From Microcaldota archaeon (lineage in GTDB: Archaea; Micrarchaeota; Micrarchaeia; Anstonellales; JAGGVH01): a stretch of 64,000 bases of DNA. The position numbers were made by a program, and so were the translations under genes. This document shows positions 56,194 to 64,000 of this stretch, in pieces (position 1 is the stretch's first letter; the number at the start of each line of letters is the position of its first letter). The stretch lies in assembly GCA_020854835.1 (NCBI GenBank), contig JAHKLX010000003.1, forward strand, positions 62,001 through 126,000, read 5' to 3'. The notes under the pieces are model-generated. The model was not told where the DNA came from and ran no database searches. It worked only from the letters and a program-made list of their open reading frames with translations.

Positions 56194-57333
56194 TCAATCA
56201 CCCAAGTACTTCTTTATTAATTTTTTTCCTTCTTCTGATTCCCCGTCAAATATTCCCCTCTCAACAATTGCAGTTGCTAAAGGAATAAACTTTTCTTTCT
56301 TCTTTCTGTGTTTAGAAATAAATTCGGTTAGTTTGGTTATAATTTGTTGTTTGCATTCACCACATAATAATTGGCCAGTTTTACATTTATTAATTCTTTG
56401 TTGGAGTTCTGCAATCGATTCTATGTGATAATTTGAAAGTTCGATAATAGTACATTTTTCAGGGTTTCCTCCTTTTTTCTTTTGTTCTTCAACAGTATCT
56501 CTTCCCCCAGTTAAAGCACGCGATATTTTGCGTTTTATGTCTTTATCTGAGTCTGCAAAGGTCAGCATGGAATCTGGATTTCTTTTACTCATTTTCTGAC
56601 TTCCATCTAAAGATCTAATAAAATAATGATATGTTGATGAAGGAGATATAAAACCATTTTTTTCAGCAACATCTCTTGTTAATCTTATGTGCGGATCCTG
56701 ATCAACCCCTACAGGAACTAAAACATTTTTTGGACCACCTTGGGAAGGGTGTTGAGGGAGTAGAATATCTCCTATTTGAATCAAAGCAGACATATATAAT
56801 GATAAGGGCTTGTCCCCATACACTGCTTTGAAAGTTGCGTTGGTTATTTTTTTAGAAAAATAAAAAGCATATTCTTGAACTATTGGCTCCTTAGATTGAA
56901 GATATACATATGAATGCTTGGGATCCAGACCCAAAGCAAAAACATCTGCAATGTTTGAAACCGCTGTTTGTTTTGTTTTATCTATCCAGTCACCATTATC
57001 TGCATATGCCTCATAATCTGCAACACAATAATACACTTTACATTTTAAAAGTTTTTGAAACATTACAAGTTCTTCTACAACCTGTTTTGAACCAAAATGG
57101 AATTCTCCACTTGGTTTGATGCCAGATAAAACTGCTACAGGTTTGCCTTGTTTTTTTGCGTTGAAAATTTTATCTAGATCTCTGTGTGCAAAAATTATAT
57201 TATTTTTAAACCATCTCATATCTATAGATTGTTCTGCATCAGGGAGAATTTCTTGAGAAATGGGATTGATTCCAAATTCTTTCATGATTTTTTTATAATC
57301 AACAGTTTCTGATGTCCAAGGATCAACAATCAT
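56194..57333 (-). CDS. trpS: tryptophanyl-tRNA synthetase
   Basis: A 379-residue class Ic synthetase of the archaeal/eukaryotic type. The HIGH-like motif reads 'SGIKPSGEFHFGS' (around residues 69-81), and the KMSKS-like motif 'GSQKMSKRNP'. 'VGVDQDPHIRLTRDVA' is also typical. A C-terminal C-x2-C (LLCGECKQQ) is in the anticodon-binding part. Its Shine-Dalgarno GGTG overlaps the stop codon of the KaiC-like gene, so the genes at 58581-55641 form one operon. Confidence 0.95.
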   Translation of the reverse strand: MIVDPWTSETVDYKKIMKEFGINPISQEILPDAEQSIDMRWFKNNIIFAHRDLDKIFNAKKQGKPVAVLSGIKPSGEFHFGSKQVVEELVMFQKLLKCKVYYCVADYEAYADNGDWIDKTKQTAVSNIADVFALGLDPKHSYVYLQSKEPIVQEYAFYFSKKITNATFKAVYGDKPLSLYMSALIQIGDILLPQHPSQGGPKNVLVPVGVDQDPHIRLTRDVAEKNGFISPSSTYHYFIRSLDGSQKMSKRNPDSMLTFADSDKDIKRKISRALTGGRDTVEEQKKKGGNPEKCTIIELSNYHIESIAELQQRINKCKTGQLLCGECKQQIITKLTEFISKHRKKKEKFIPLATAIVERGIFDGESEEGKKLIKKYLGD

Positions 57334-57341
57334 AAAAACAC

Positions 57342-58064
57342 CTATTTTCTAGGTTTTGCTCTTTTTAGAGAAACGTCGTCAACAACTATTCCTTGTTCCG
57401 TTATGAATATTTTGTGAACTTTTGTATCATCTTGGGCCCCCCTCATTTTTAAAATTTCTAGGCCCCTATTTCTTTCCATTTTTTCAATATTTAACAAATA
57501 GGACAAATGTATGTATCCATCTGTAAAACCCTCTATACCTGTGAGTGTTTGAGGTATTTCCAAAAGCTCGTACTTAGAATCATGGTCAATTATTAATGAA
57601 GTTACATTCCAGTTTTTTAAATTGTCAACTATTGAATATAAATACTCTCTCCTTTGGTGTACATCAGGTTGGATATAAACAAATGATGTTATAGGATCAA
57701 TAACTACTCTAGTAACATTTGCGGTGTCAATCATTTCACGAATGGCCCCATGTCTTTTTAACAGTTCTTGGATTTCGCCAGGAGGATACTCAATAACTAA
57801 CATCCTATTTTTGATCACATCCATATCCAAACCTAAATTAAGCTGATTAATGTGTTGGAAAATCTCTTTTTTCTTTAGATTAAAGGATATGTACATAACA
57901 TTTTCATCCTCTTTAATTCCTTGTAATAAAAATTGCAAGGCAAATGTGGTTTTACCCGAACCAGGTCCTCCAGAAAGTGAAATTACAGAATTTTTAATAT
58001 ATCCCCCGCCAACCAAAGAATCTATTCCTTGAACTCCTGTTGTCACACGATCCTCATTTTTCAT
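57342..58064 (-). CDS. KaiC/RadA-like single-domain ATPase
   Basis: A 240-residue RecA-fold protein. The ATG at 58064 has GGGTGA five bases before it; the upstream GTG is part of that site. Walker A is GGPGSGKTT (32-40), Walker B 'VTRVVIDPITSFV', and 'TGVQGIDSLVGGGY' opens the domain as in KaiC-family proteins. There is one domain only, so it is not circadian KaiC. Archaeal KaiC-like proteins often regulate signalling. Its start overlaps the upstream gene by 11 nt, which suggests the two products work together. Confidence 0.87.
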   Translation of the reverse strand: MKNEDRVTTGVQGIDSLVGGGYIKNSVISLSGGPGSGKTTFALQFLLQGIKEDENVMYISFNLKKKEIFQHINQLNLGLDMDVIKNRMLVIEYPPGEIQELLKRHGAIREMIDTANVTRVVIDPITSFVYIQPDVHQRREYLYSIVDNLKNWNVTSLIIDHDSKYELLEIPQTLTGIEGFTDGYIHLSYLLNIEKMERNRGLEILKMRGAQDDTKVHKIFITEQGIVVDDVSLKRAKPRK

Positions 58065-58581
58065 TTTTTTCACCCTTTTTTAAATTCTCGTCTAAATATT
58101 TTTTACCCAGTTCCTGTCTGATTTTCATTTTTTCTAGATGTTTTTTCTTGTCTTCGGGAGTTAATACTTTGTTTAAATAAGTATCTGTAAATACTTGGCT
58201 GAAATGAGATAATCTAGCACAAATTCTTTGGGCCTCAGGTATATCTAATACAAATTCTTTTTCAGGTTTTAAAATATCCAAAGTAACTGGGGCATAATTT
58301 AAGGATAAATATGCAAGAGTATAATAATCCTGTATCAAAGCATAAACTTCAACCATTGTTGAATAGATGGTTTCACTCTCTTCTTCAAATTTTAAGGGTT
58401 CTTTTATGTTTCCGAAAGCATAAACAACTCCCTCATCAACACTTATTTTAGCAACAAATTCGGTCATTAAATGTTTTAGTTTATCAGGATCTGGACCGTG
58501 CATATCGAAATACAATGACACCAGCATTCCTCCTTCTTTAATTGTCTTTTCAACAAGTTCTGCAAATTCTTCTTTATTCAT
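58054..58581 (-). CDS. hypothetical partner of KaiC-like ATPase
   Basis: A 175-residue soluble protein without Cys motifs for metals. The N-terminal half is alpha/beta ('KEGGMLVSLYFDMHGPD', 'KISVDEGVVYAFGNI'), followed by helices ('AQRICARLSHFSQVFTD') and a charged tail. It is the first gene of the KaiC-trpS operon and overlaps the KaiC gene. No family is recognised; a regulator or effector of the ATPase is a guess. Confidence 0.72.
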   Translation of the reverse strand: MNKEEFAELVEKTIKEGGMLVSLYFDMHGPDPDKLKHLMTEFVAKISVDEGVVYAFGNIKEPLKFEEESETIYSTMVEVYALIQDYYTLAYLSLNYAPVTLDILKPEKEFVLDIPEAQRICARLSHFSQVFTDTYLNKVLTPEDKKKHLEKMKIRQELGKKYLDENLKKGEKNEK

Positions 58582-58623
58582 AAAATCACCATACGGGCTG
58601 CTACAAACAATATCATAACATTT

Positions 58624-58638
58624 AAAGGTTTTACCTTT
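58624..58638. promoter_or_regulatory. inverted repeat in divergent promoter
   Basis: AAAGGT-TTT-ACCTTT sits between divergent genes starting at 58581 and 58684. It could be an operator or a symmetric promoter element; evidence is the palindrome alone. Confidence 0.3.
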
Positions 58639-58683
58639 TTAAACTTATGTTGATAGAAAATAAATAGTATAAAGGTGATGAAT

Positions 58684-60336
58684 GTGAACGATAGTATTAA
58701 ATGGGTAGGTCTAGGCATAGTTGTATTATTAATTGTTTTTGGAATTTATGTTTTAGTATCTGGCGGATTAGAAAATCAAAGAGACACAAGAGGAAGCGAT
58801 CTTGTTTTCAACAACATTAACAAACAAAAAAATATTATAGATTTTTATGTAGAAATTGATAAAATTCAAACCATTGAAACAAATTCTGTTCATTCTTCAC
58901 ATATTTTAAAAAGAAATAATGATGATTATTATTCTCATTATAAAATGAGTGGGGCGGAATTGGAAAATTGGTTGAAAAATGATAAATATTATATCTGCTA
59001 TAACCGAATCGGTATGGAAAAAGAGTGTTTTGATGCCACAAACAATTCTGTTTTAACACGAGATATTTTAGAAGATTTTAACCAAATCCCTTCATCTTCA
59101 AATATTAAAAACAGTGAAGAATATTTTGGAGTTTTGTTCAATACTTCCGCATATAATATTGTAGATATAACTGAAGAAGAGTACAATGGCAGGATGAGTG
59201 AATGTCTCGAAATAAATATAGAATTTGAAGATATACGCCCTTCAGATCTAACTAAAATGGGAATTTCATCTTCAAACAAACTTGTTACAGCTGTGAAAAA
59301 TTATTCGCAAAAAGTTTGTTATGATGATGAATTGGGATATCCCTTATACTCAAAAATTACATATGTGATGGATGAAAGAGGATATACTTTTGAAAGTGTT
59401 GTTAAAAATATTGGAACGACTACATCAGATATACTCGAACCTGAAACTAACACTACGCGAGAAAAAATGTTGTCGTACAAGAGTGAAATAAACAAAGTTC
59501 TTCAGTGTTCTTTTAGAGATGATAGATATAACTGTTTATGGATGGAAGCTCAGAAAACAAACAATCCATTATATTGTATGTACATAACTAATGAAAACAA
59601 TATGAAAGGTTGCTTGTATTATTTGAAACAATATGTTTTGGATCCCAGAATATGTGAAGTGTTTGAGGGAGATCAAAAAAACAACTGCTATTATGAAATG
59701 GCAAAAGACCACTTAAAAGAAAGTGTGTGTGAGTATATATCCGATAATGAAACTAAAAAAGAATGTGTTGATTACATAAATCAAACAATTGAAGAAATAG
59801 AAAAAGATAAATTGGAAAATGCAGAATGTTTCACTGACGCAGATTGTCACATCACGGGGGGATTAAATCAATTCTGCAGACCGTTAGATGTAGATTTGGA
59901 TTCAACTATTTACACTTATGTGTATGAATGTCTTCCCCCTCATCAAAATTTAACCTCCTGCAAATGTGTTGATTATAAATGTACTTGGGAACAAACTGAA
60001 GAATATTTGAAATGTTACGACGAATGGGATGAAAAAGCAACATACGATTACATTTCCCAAATACAAAATGAAAAAACATTACAGGAGGAATATTGCACAA
60101 AAGAAGGAACTAATTACTCACTGAGTTATTCTGAAGCTGTTGCGATAGCAGAATTAAGTGAATGTACAGTAAATGCGAGTCTGACAGATGAGTATATGTG
60201 CAACGCCATAACAGGAACATGGTGGATTGATTTAGACCTAGAACAAGATAAGTGCAATCCTGCGTGTGTTGTGGATGTTGAAAATGAAACTGCAACAATA
60301 AATTGGAGATGCACTGGACTGATAAATGAAGAGTAA
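58684..60336 (+). CDS. membrane-anchored extracellular protein with Cys-spaced helical repeats
   Basis: About 550 residues. I prefer the GTG at 58684, six bases after GGTG; ATG 58678 and GTG 58675 lie inside the Shine-Dalgarno. A transmembrane helix at about residues 7-27 anchors it. Residues about 60-260 are alpha/beta with a few Cys. Near residues 295-370 six cysteines are spaced C-11-C-13-C-10-C-13-C-11-C within helical sequence. A further Cys-rich region runs to the end. It probably projects outside the cell. The function is unknown. Confidence 0.75.
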   Translation: MNDSIKWVGLGIVVLLIVFGIYVLVSGGLENQRDTRGSDLVFNNINKQKNIIDFYVEIDKIQTIETNSVHSSHILKRNNDDYYSHYKMSGAELENWLKNDKYYICYNRIGMEKECFDATNNSVLTRDILEDFNQIPSSSNIKNSEEYFGVLFNTSAYNIVDITEEEYNGRMSECLEINIEFEDIRPSDLTKMGISSSNKLVTAVKNYSQKVCYDDELGYPLYSKITYVMDERGYTFESVVKNIGTTTSDILEPETNTTREKMLSYKSEINKVLQCSFRDDRYNCLWMEAQKTNNPLYCMYITNENNMKGCLYYLKQYVLDPRICEVFEGDQKNNCYYEMAKDHLKESVCEYISDNETKKECVDYINQTIEEIEKDKLENAECFTDADCHITGGLNQFCRPLDVDLDSTIYTYVYECLPPHQNLTSCKCVDYKCTWEQTEEYLKCYDEWDEKATYDYISQIQNEKTLQEEYCTKEGTNYSLSYSEAVAIAELSECTVNASLTDEYMCNAITGTWWIDLDLEQDKCNPACVVDVENETATINWRCTGLINEE

Positions 60337-60357
60337 TTTTCTAATTTTTTTATTTTT
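60337..60357 (+). terminator. T-rich terminator
   Basis: The sequence ttttctaatttttttattttt directly follows the stop of the preceding gene. T-tracts of this kind end transcription in archaea; no hairpin is evident. Confidence 0.45.
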
Positions 60358-60410
60358 ACATACCCTTTAAATATGTGCCTGCTAAAGTAAAATAAAGGAG
60401 GTGAGAGGAT

Positions 60411-61679
60411 ATGAAAAAATGTTTGTTTTTGATATTTATTCTGTTGAGTGTGGTAGTTGCTGTTTCTGTTGTCGAACCTTTGAACACAAATACTGCTCAA
60501 AAAATAGATAAAATGCCTGAAGCCCCTACCAATATCAGAGGAGTTAAAGGTAGGGCAATGCCAGATTTGAATTGTAGTGCCCCTTTTGCCCCATACACTA
60601 TAAATCTTGAAAGAGGTTTTAATTTGATATCTATTCCTGTTGAGGATTATAGAGGCATGGATGTTGCAACTCTTTTACCTGTCGGAACCTTGGGCGCAAT
60701 TGGACATGAAGATTTCATGTATTATAACGTATACAGTTTTGAAACTTGTGAGGGATATTGGATTTATGCAACAACCAACACAAGCATGGAATTGTGTGGA
60801 ATTCCAGTTGAAGAATGCTGTTATAATCTTTCACGAGGATGGACTCTTGTGGGCTCACCCCATGCAGAAGTTGATATTCCAGGGGGACTGTTATCAACAT
60901 ATTATTGGGATACTAGCTCTAATGCATATGCACCCCCGACTAATTTACAGCCAGGATTAGGATATTGGATGCTTTCAAGTACAGACAGATATGTTTGTAC
61001 AGAAAATATTACTGAATATGATGAATGTTGCGAAATGGAATTTGGATATTATCAATCTTTAAATTTTTCTTCTGAGGATTTTTGTTATTTTCACCCCGGA
61101 GTTGATGGTGCCGAAGCAATATATTTTAAAACAAACGGACAAGTCTTTGAAATAAATGGAATTATTGATGGGACACAAAATTACTACTATAATTTAGAAA
61201 ATTGGGAAATTTATTATTTTGATGAGATGGCAGGATGTTATAGACATAGACCCACATTTTCGGGAGGTATAAGTTTGGTCGATTCATCTGTTTTTTGCGG
61301 AGGAGAGAATTATAAGGTACATTACAAAAGCTTGACAAACTATTTGAATGTGCACATTAAAAAATCATATTTATCAACTTTTTTCGTTTATGACTGGACA
61401 CATGAAACAGGTTTTGATGCTCATTATGATGCAATTGAAGAGAATTATCCTGCAAGAAACGATATTGATTTTGATATAATAAGATTCAACAATGAGATAG
61501 TTCAGTTTGAAACTGGTTGTGAAGAAAGAGTCCGAGGGAAGTATTCTGTTTTTAATAAAAGTGTTGACGTAGAGATAGATAATTCAGGACGTGAAGTAAC
61601 TAGTACATTATACAAAAAAAAATTTTTTTTTGTTTGGGATTTGTTAAATAATTTTAGACGATACGATTACAGAAACTGA
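60411..61679 (+). CDS. secreted protein with two glycine-Trp beta repeats
   Basis: A 422-residue protein behind GGAGGTGAGAGG with a signal peptide (about residues 1-20). Two related modules appear: 'LERGFNLISIPVEDY' ... 'CEGYWIYA' (about 65-125) and 'LSRGWTLVGSPHAEV' ... 'GLGYWMLSS' (about 140-187). Such 'GW-L-S-P ... GYW' units are seen in many archaeal and bacterial surface proteins. The C-terminal half is Tyr/Cys-rich. An A9T9 tract at 61614-61631 lies in the coding sequence near the end. It has no membrane anchor. The function is unknown. Confidence 0.78.
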   Translation: MKKCLFLIFILLSVVVAVSVVEPLNTNTAQKIDKMPEAPTNIRGVKGRAMPDLNCSAPFAPYTINLERGFNLISIPVEDYRGMDVATLLPVGTLGAIGHEDFMYYNVYSFETCEGYWIYATTNTSMELCGIPVEECCYNLSRGWTLVGSPHAEVDIPGGLLSTYYWDTSSNAYAPPTNLQPGLGYWMLSSTDRYVCTENITEYDECCEMEFGYYQSLNFSSEDFCYFHPGVDGAEAIYFKTNGQVFEINGIIDGTQNYYYNLENWEIYYFDEMAGCYRHRPTFSGGISLVDSSVFCGGENYKVHYKSLTNYLNVHIKKSYLSTFFVYDWTHETGFDAHYDAIEENYPARNDIDFDIIRFNNEIVQFETGCEERVRGKYSVFNKSVDVEIDNSGREVTSTLYKKKFFFVWDLLNNFRRYDYRN

Positions 61680-61948
61680 AGAAATATTCGATAATTGCAC
61701 TGCTCTAATTGCACCTTTTTGATATGGGGGGCAGTATCAAATTATCAAGAGTTGATAAATATTGGAAAATAAACTGTGAATATTTTAGAATTCGGCGAAC
61801 CAATCTGATGAATCAGGCAATATATCTACCACTAAAAAACACTTGGAGATTATGCTTACGGCATATTGAAAAAAATTGTGGGCTTTCCTAGTGTAAGAAC
61901 ATTTGTCATGCTAATAAAACACAAACTATTGAAATAATTTCTCAATTT
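61680..61948. other. intergenic region without supported gene
   Basis: These 269 nt separate the secreted-protein gene from the convergent gene at the right edge. A 60-codon frame (61709-61891) has no Shine-Dalgarno and no recognisable content. No hairpin, tRNA or repeat was seen. Confidence 0.5.
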
Positions 61949-64000
61949 TTATTTGGTTGTGGAAAACTTTGCAGCTGCTGCAGACCACTCAAAAGGGAAA
62001 TATAGAAATTGTTCGTTTACTCCAATTTTATCTACAGCTTTTTCTTGGACAGCCATCCAGTCAATTTCATCTTTTTTTGTTTCTTCTATGATGAGTTTGA
62101 TAATTGTGTTTGTATTGACACCAGTCCCTATACCTGAGTAACCTATCATATAATTATTTTCAGGGGCGTTTTCTAGATAACTGGGGATATCATGAGAACT
62201 TCCACAGCTACCTATTAAAACAAGCGTGTTGCATCGTTTGTTTATAAAAAGAGGTGCAGGGAAATTTTCTTCAACTTGATAAGAATGCCCTCTGAATGTA
62301 ATCATTTTGTTTGAATCGTCTTTTAAAAGATTGTTTAGATAATTTACATTTGCAGATACGTTTTTACCGATGAATAAAGTCATTACAACACCTTCGGATT
62401 CTAAAACAACTCGATTATAAGAAGGCGTTTCATCAGTTGTTAAAACTTTCATTTTTTCATTATTTCTGAAATCATATAATGTTGAATTGAAAAAATCTGT
62501 TTCAGTGGGGGAGAAAATTTGAAAAACGTTTAAGCGATTGTTAGATGTAAGCTGGTTTGTGGGAGTGGTTTTATTAGATAGTAAAGCTTCTATTATTTTT
62601 CTATCGTTGGATGAAACAGAAGATGGATCGAAAACATAAGAAATAAATAAAAATAATTTTTTATTTTTTCTTTCGTTAACTTTTTCAGAAAACCTATTTG
62701 AAAATTCTTTGTTGAGTGTGTCAAAGAAAACTTTGGAATTCGGATTGTGTTCTTTGATATAACTTAATTTTCCTATAAAATCTATAAATGAATAAATGTA
62801 ACTATCTGTACCATCAAAAAGAGAATCAACAATTAATGATACAAGAAGTTGTGTGTCTTCGGGCTCAATAAATTCATATATTCTCCCTTGTGAAATTAAA
62901 CGCATGAATAAATTTGAGGTTCTCTCTGATGATAAATATTCGTTGCCCAATACTGAACCCAAATATCCTAAAAATGTGCCTTCAAAATTATTATAATCTT
63001 TTTTAAGTTTATTAATCAAAAGCTCGTTTGTGGATGTAAAAAAAAGCGTTGGTTCATCAGATAAAATGTATAAAATTTGCTCTGGAGACATACTTTCAAC
63101 TTTTTTACGCCTGGATTCCGGATTAACATATAATCTATCTACCTCAGATCCTGAATCAACTGAATTTCCATCCCTAAAAAATAATTCAGCAGTTGCCGGG
63201 TTTTTTAGAACTCTGCTGAAAAAGAAGGGATCTTTATCCACCTGAGTTAATGCCTCCAAAACGATTTTTAGATTGTTTTTTTCAGACAAATCTAAAAACC
63301 ACGTGGGATCGTTTATAAAATGTTGTCTTAAACTACTGCTGCTTATAAGTTTTTTGAATAATCTCCAAGAACCACCTTTATAGGATTTTTCTATGTTGAT
63401 TAATAAATCCGTCATGGGACCGCTGTTTTCAGAGAAAAAGCTGAATACATCTTCTTGAGATAAAAAAACCAGCATTAAATTTACTTCATAGTACTTCCCA
63501 GGATTGGTCTCTAAAATTCTTTTGATTTCTTGACTATGTAATGTTAACAAACCAAGTAGATTATTGTTTACAGATTGACCCCATCCTGCACCATCAATTA
63601 AAAGAGATGCTAATTCCTCTTTTAATGGAGAAATATTAAAAAGATAATGTAAAGTATCAATAGATGAATCAATAAAAGATTTGGGATCTTCTGAAAACAG
63701 ATTTGGAGAATTTATAATAAATCTCAATAGTATATCGTAATAAGAAACGTTTGTATCTGGAATTGTTGTTTTAAAATTACTAAACACTCTTTCTATTTCA
63801 ATATAAACATTCTCTTTTTTTAATTGTGTTGCCCCTGGAATTTTGTTGAAGGGGTGGTTTTCAAAAAATAGATTGACAGGCAATTGTACTACAATATTTA
63901 TGGGGATGGTAGAATTATTTAAAAATTCGAATAGTCTTTTTAAATCGGGATCTGTTAAAACATTAATATTTTGATAACTTTTAAAATCATTTATTTGATT
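61949..64000 (-). CDS. large protein with C-terminal His/Cys motif pair, 5' partial
   Basis: The frame is open to the right edge, so the start lies outside; the TTG at 63883 is internal. 683 residues are visible. Most is helical and Asn/Ser/Phe-rich with short repeats of helix-loop type (such as 'FFSRVLKNPATAELFF'). The C-terminal 150 residues look like an alpha/beta domain with 'MITFRGHSY', then 'TLVLIGSCGSS' and 'MIGYSGIGTG'. A His followed 25-35 residues later by a hydrophobic strand ending in GSC is the arrangement of caspase-fold/CHAT Cys peptidases. Activity is unproven. There is no transmembrane segment in the visible part. Confidence 0.7.
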   Translation of the reverse strand, partial: NQINDFKSYQNINVLTDPDLKRLFEFLNNSTIPINIVVQLPVNLFFENHPFNKIPGATQLKKENVYIEIERVFSNFKTTIPDTNVSYYDILLRFIINSPNLFSEDPKSFIDSSIDTLHYLFNISPLKEELASLLIDGAGWGQSVNNNLLGLLTLHSQEIKRILETNPGKYYEVNLMLVFLSQEDVFSFFSENSGPMTDLLINIEKSYKGGSWRLFKKLISSSSLRQHFINDPTWFLDLSEKNNLKIVLEALTQVDKDPFFFSRVLKNPATAELFFRDGNSVDSGSEVDRLYVNPESRRKKVESMSPEQILYILSDEPTLFFTSTNELLINKLKKDYNNFEGTFLGYLGSVLGNEYLSSERTSNLFMRLISQGRIYEFIEPEDTQLLVSLIVDSLFDGTDSYIYSFIDFIGKLSYIKEHNPNSKVFFDTLNKEFSNRFSEKVNERKNKKLFLFISYVFDPSSVSSNDRKIIEALLSNKTTPTNQLTSNNRLNVFQIFSPTETDFFNSTLYDFRNNEKMKVLTTDETPSYNRVVLESEGVVMTLFIGKNVSANVNYLNNLLKDDSNKMITFRGHSYQVEENFPAPLFINKRCNTLVLIGSCGSSHDIPSYLENAPENNYMIGYSGIGTGVNTNTIIKLIIEETKKDEIDWMAVQEKAVDKIGVNEQFLYFPFEWSAAAAKFSTTK

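Noticed and set aside
61680..61746. Possible frameshifted end of the secreted protein (frame +1 encodes a short Cys-containing tail)
   Set aside because: The +1 frame has a stop (TAA) before joining, so no single indel restores a longer protein.
61709..61891. 60-codon frame in the 61.7-61.9 kb gap
   Set aside because: No Shine-Dalgarno, no hydrophobic or motif content; composition like non-coding DNA.
1..64000. tRNA genes, CRISPR arrays, insertion sequences
   Set aside because: No T-loop (GGTTCRA) with a paired stem, no evenly spaced repeats and no transposase were found by reading both strands.

Overview
This is AT-rich (roughly one-third GC by eye) archaeal DNA. The archaeal signature genes are a type A RNase P RNA, Sec61-gamma/SecE, Spt5, ribosomal protein L10e, deoxyhypusine synthase, archaeal-type TrpRS and the archaeal-type cofactor-independent phosphoglycerate mutase. 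Promoters look like BRE/TATA boxes, Shine-Dalgarno sites are GGTGA-like, and several genes look leaderless. The many small Cys-rich secreted proteins, class III prepilin signals and a giant surface protein fit a DPANN-type or other poorly characterised lineage, but nothing here fixes the phylum. No tRNA, CRISPR array or insertion sequence was seen. Both window edges cut through genes.

Region 1 (1-17.5 kb) is mixed. It holds an edge-truncated Zot/FtsK-like ATPase, a winged-helix regulator overlapping a four-helix membrane protein, a membrane-anchored methyltransferase and several secreted Cys-rich or helical-repeat proteins. A tandem Lrp/AsnC regulator, ileS with rnpB directly behind it, and deoxyhypusine synthase follow. 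Next come a thioredoxin-CcdA fusion, a PLP-dependent basic amino acid decarboxylase, apgM, and a secreted protein whose C-terminal half looks like a beta-barrel.

Region 2 (17.6-44.4 kb) dominates the window. Two type IV filament assembly modules lie in tandem on the + strand. The first has a winged-helix/coiled-coil protein, an ATPase, a linker protein, two TadC-like membrane proteins and five prepilin-like proteins. The second has a larger ATPase with its own N-terminal winged helix, two TadC-like proteins and a 4390-residue Cys-rich lipoprotein translationally coupled to the last TadC gene. The two ATPase genes share a 58-nt identical stretch within otherwise diverged sequence, which suggests gene conversion. 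My main hypothesis is that this is one surface apparatus: twin motors, five minor filament subunits and a giant adhesin-like client.

Region 3 (44.4-64 kb) holds the information-processing cluster ftsZ-secE-spt5 divergent from rpl10e, and a second winged-helix/coiled-coil paralogue. After these come an Lhr-type helicase, a porCD-HIT-porAB operon for pyruvate (or 2-oxoacid) oxidation with ferredoxin, trpS, a KaiC-like ATPase with a partner gene, two secreted proteins and an edge-truncated protein with a possible Cys-peptidase-like His/Cys pair.

Two themes recur. Extracellular proteins are rich in paired cysteines, and a membrane thiol-redox protein (10320-11558) is present that could serve them. 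Genes are tightly packed, with start/stop or SD/stop overlaps.
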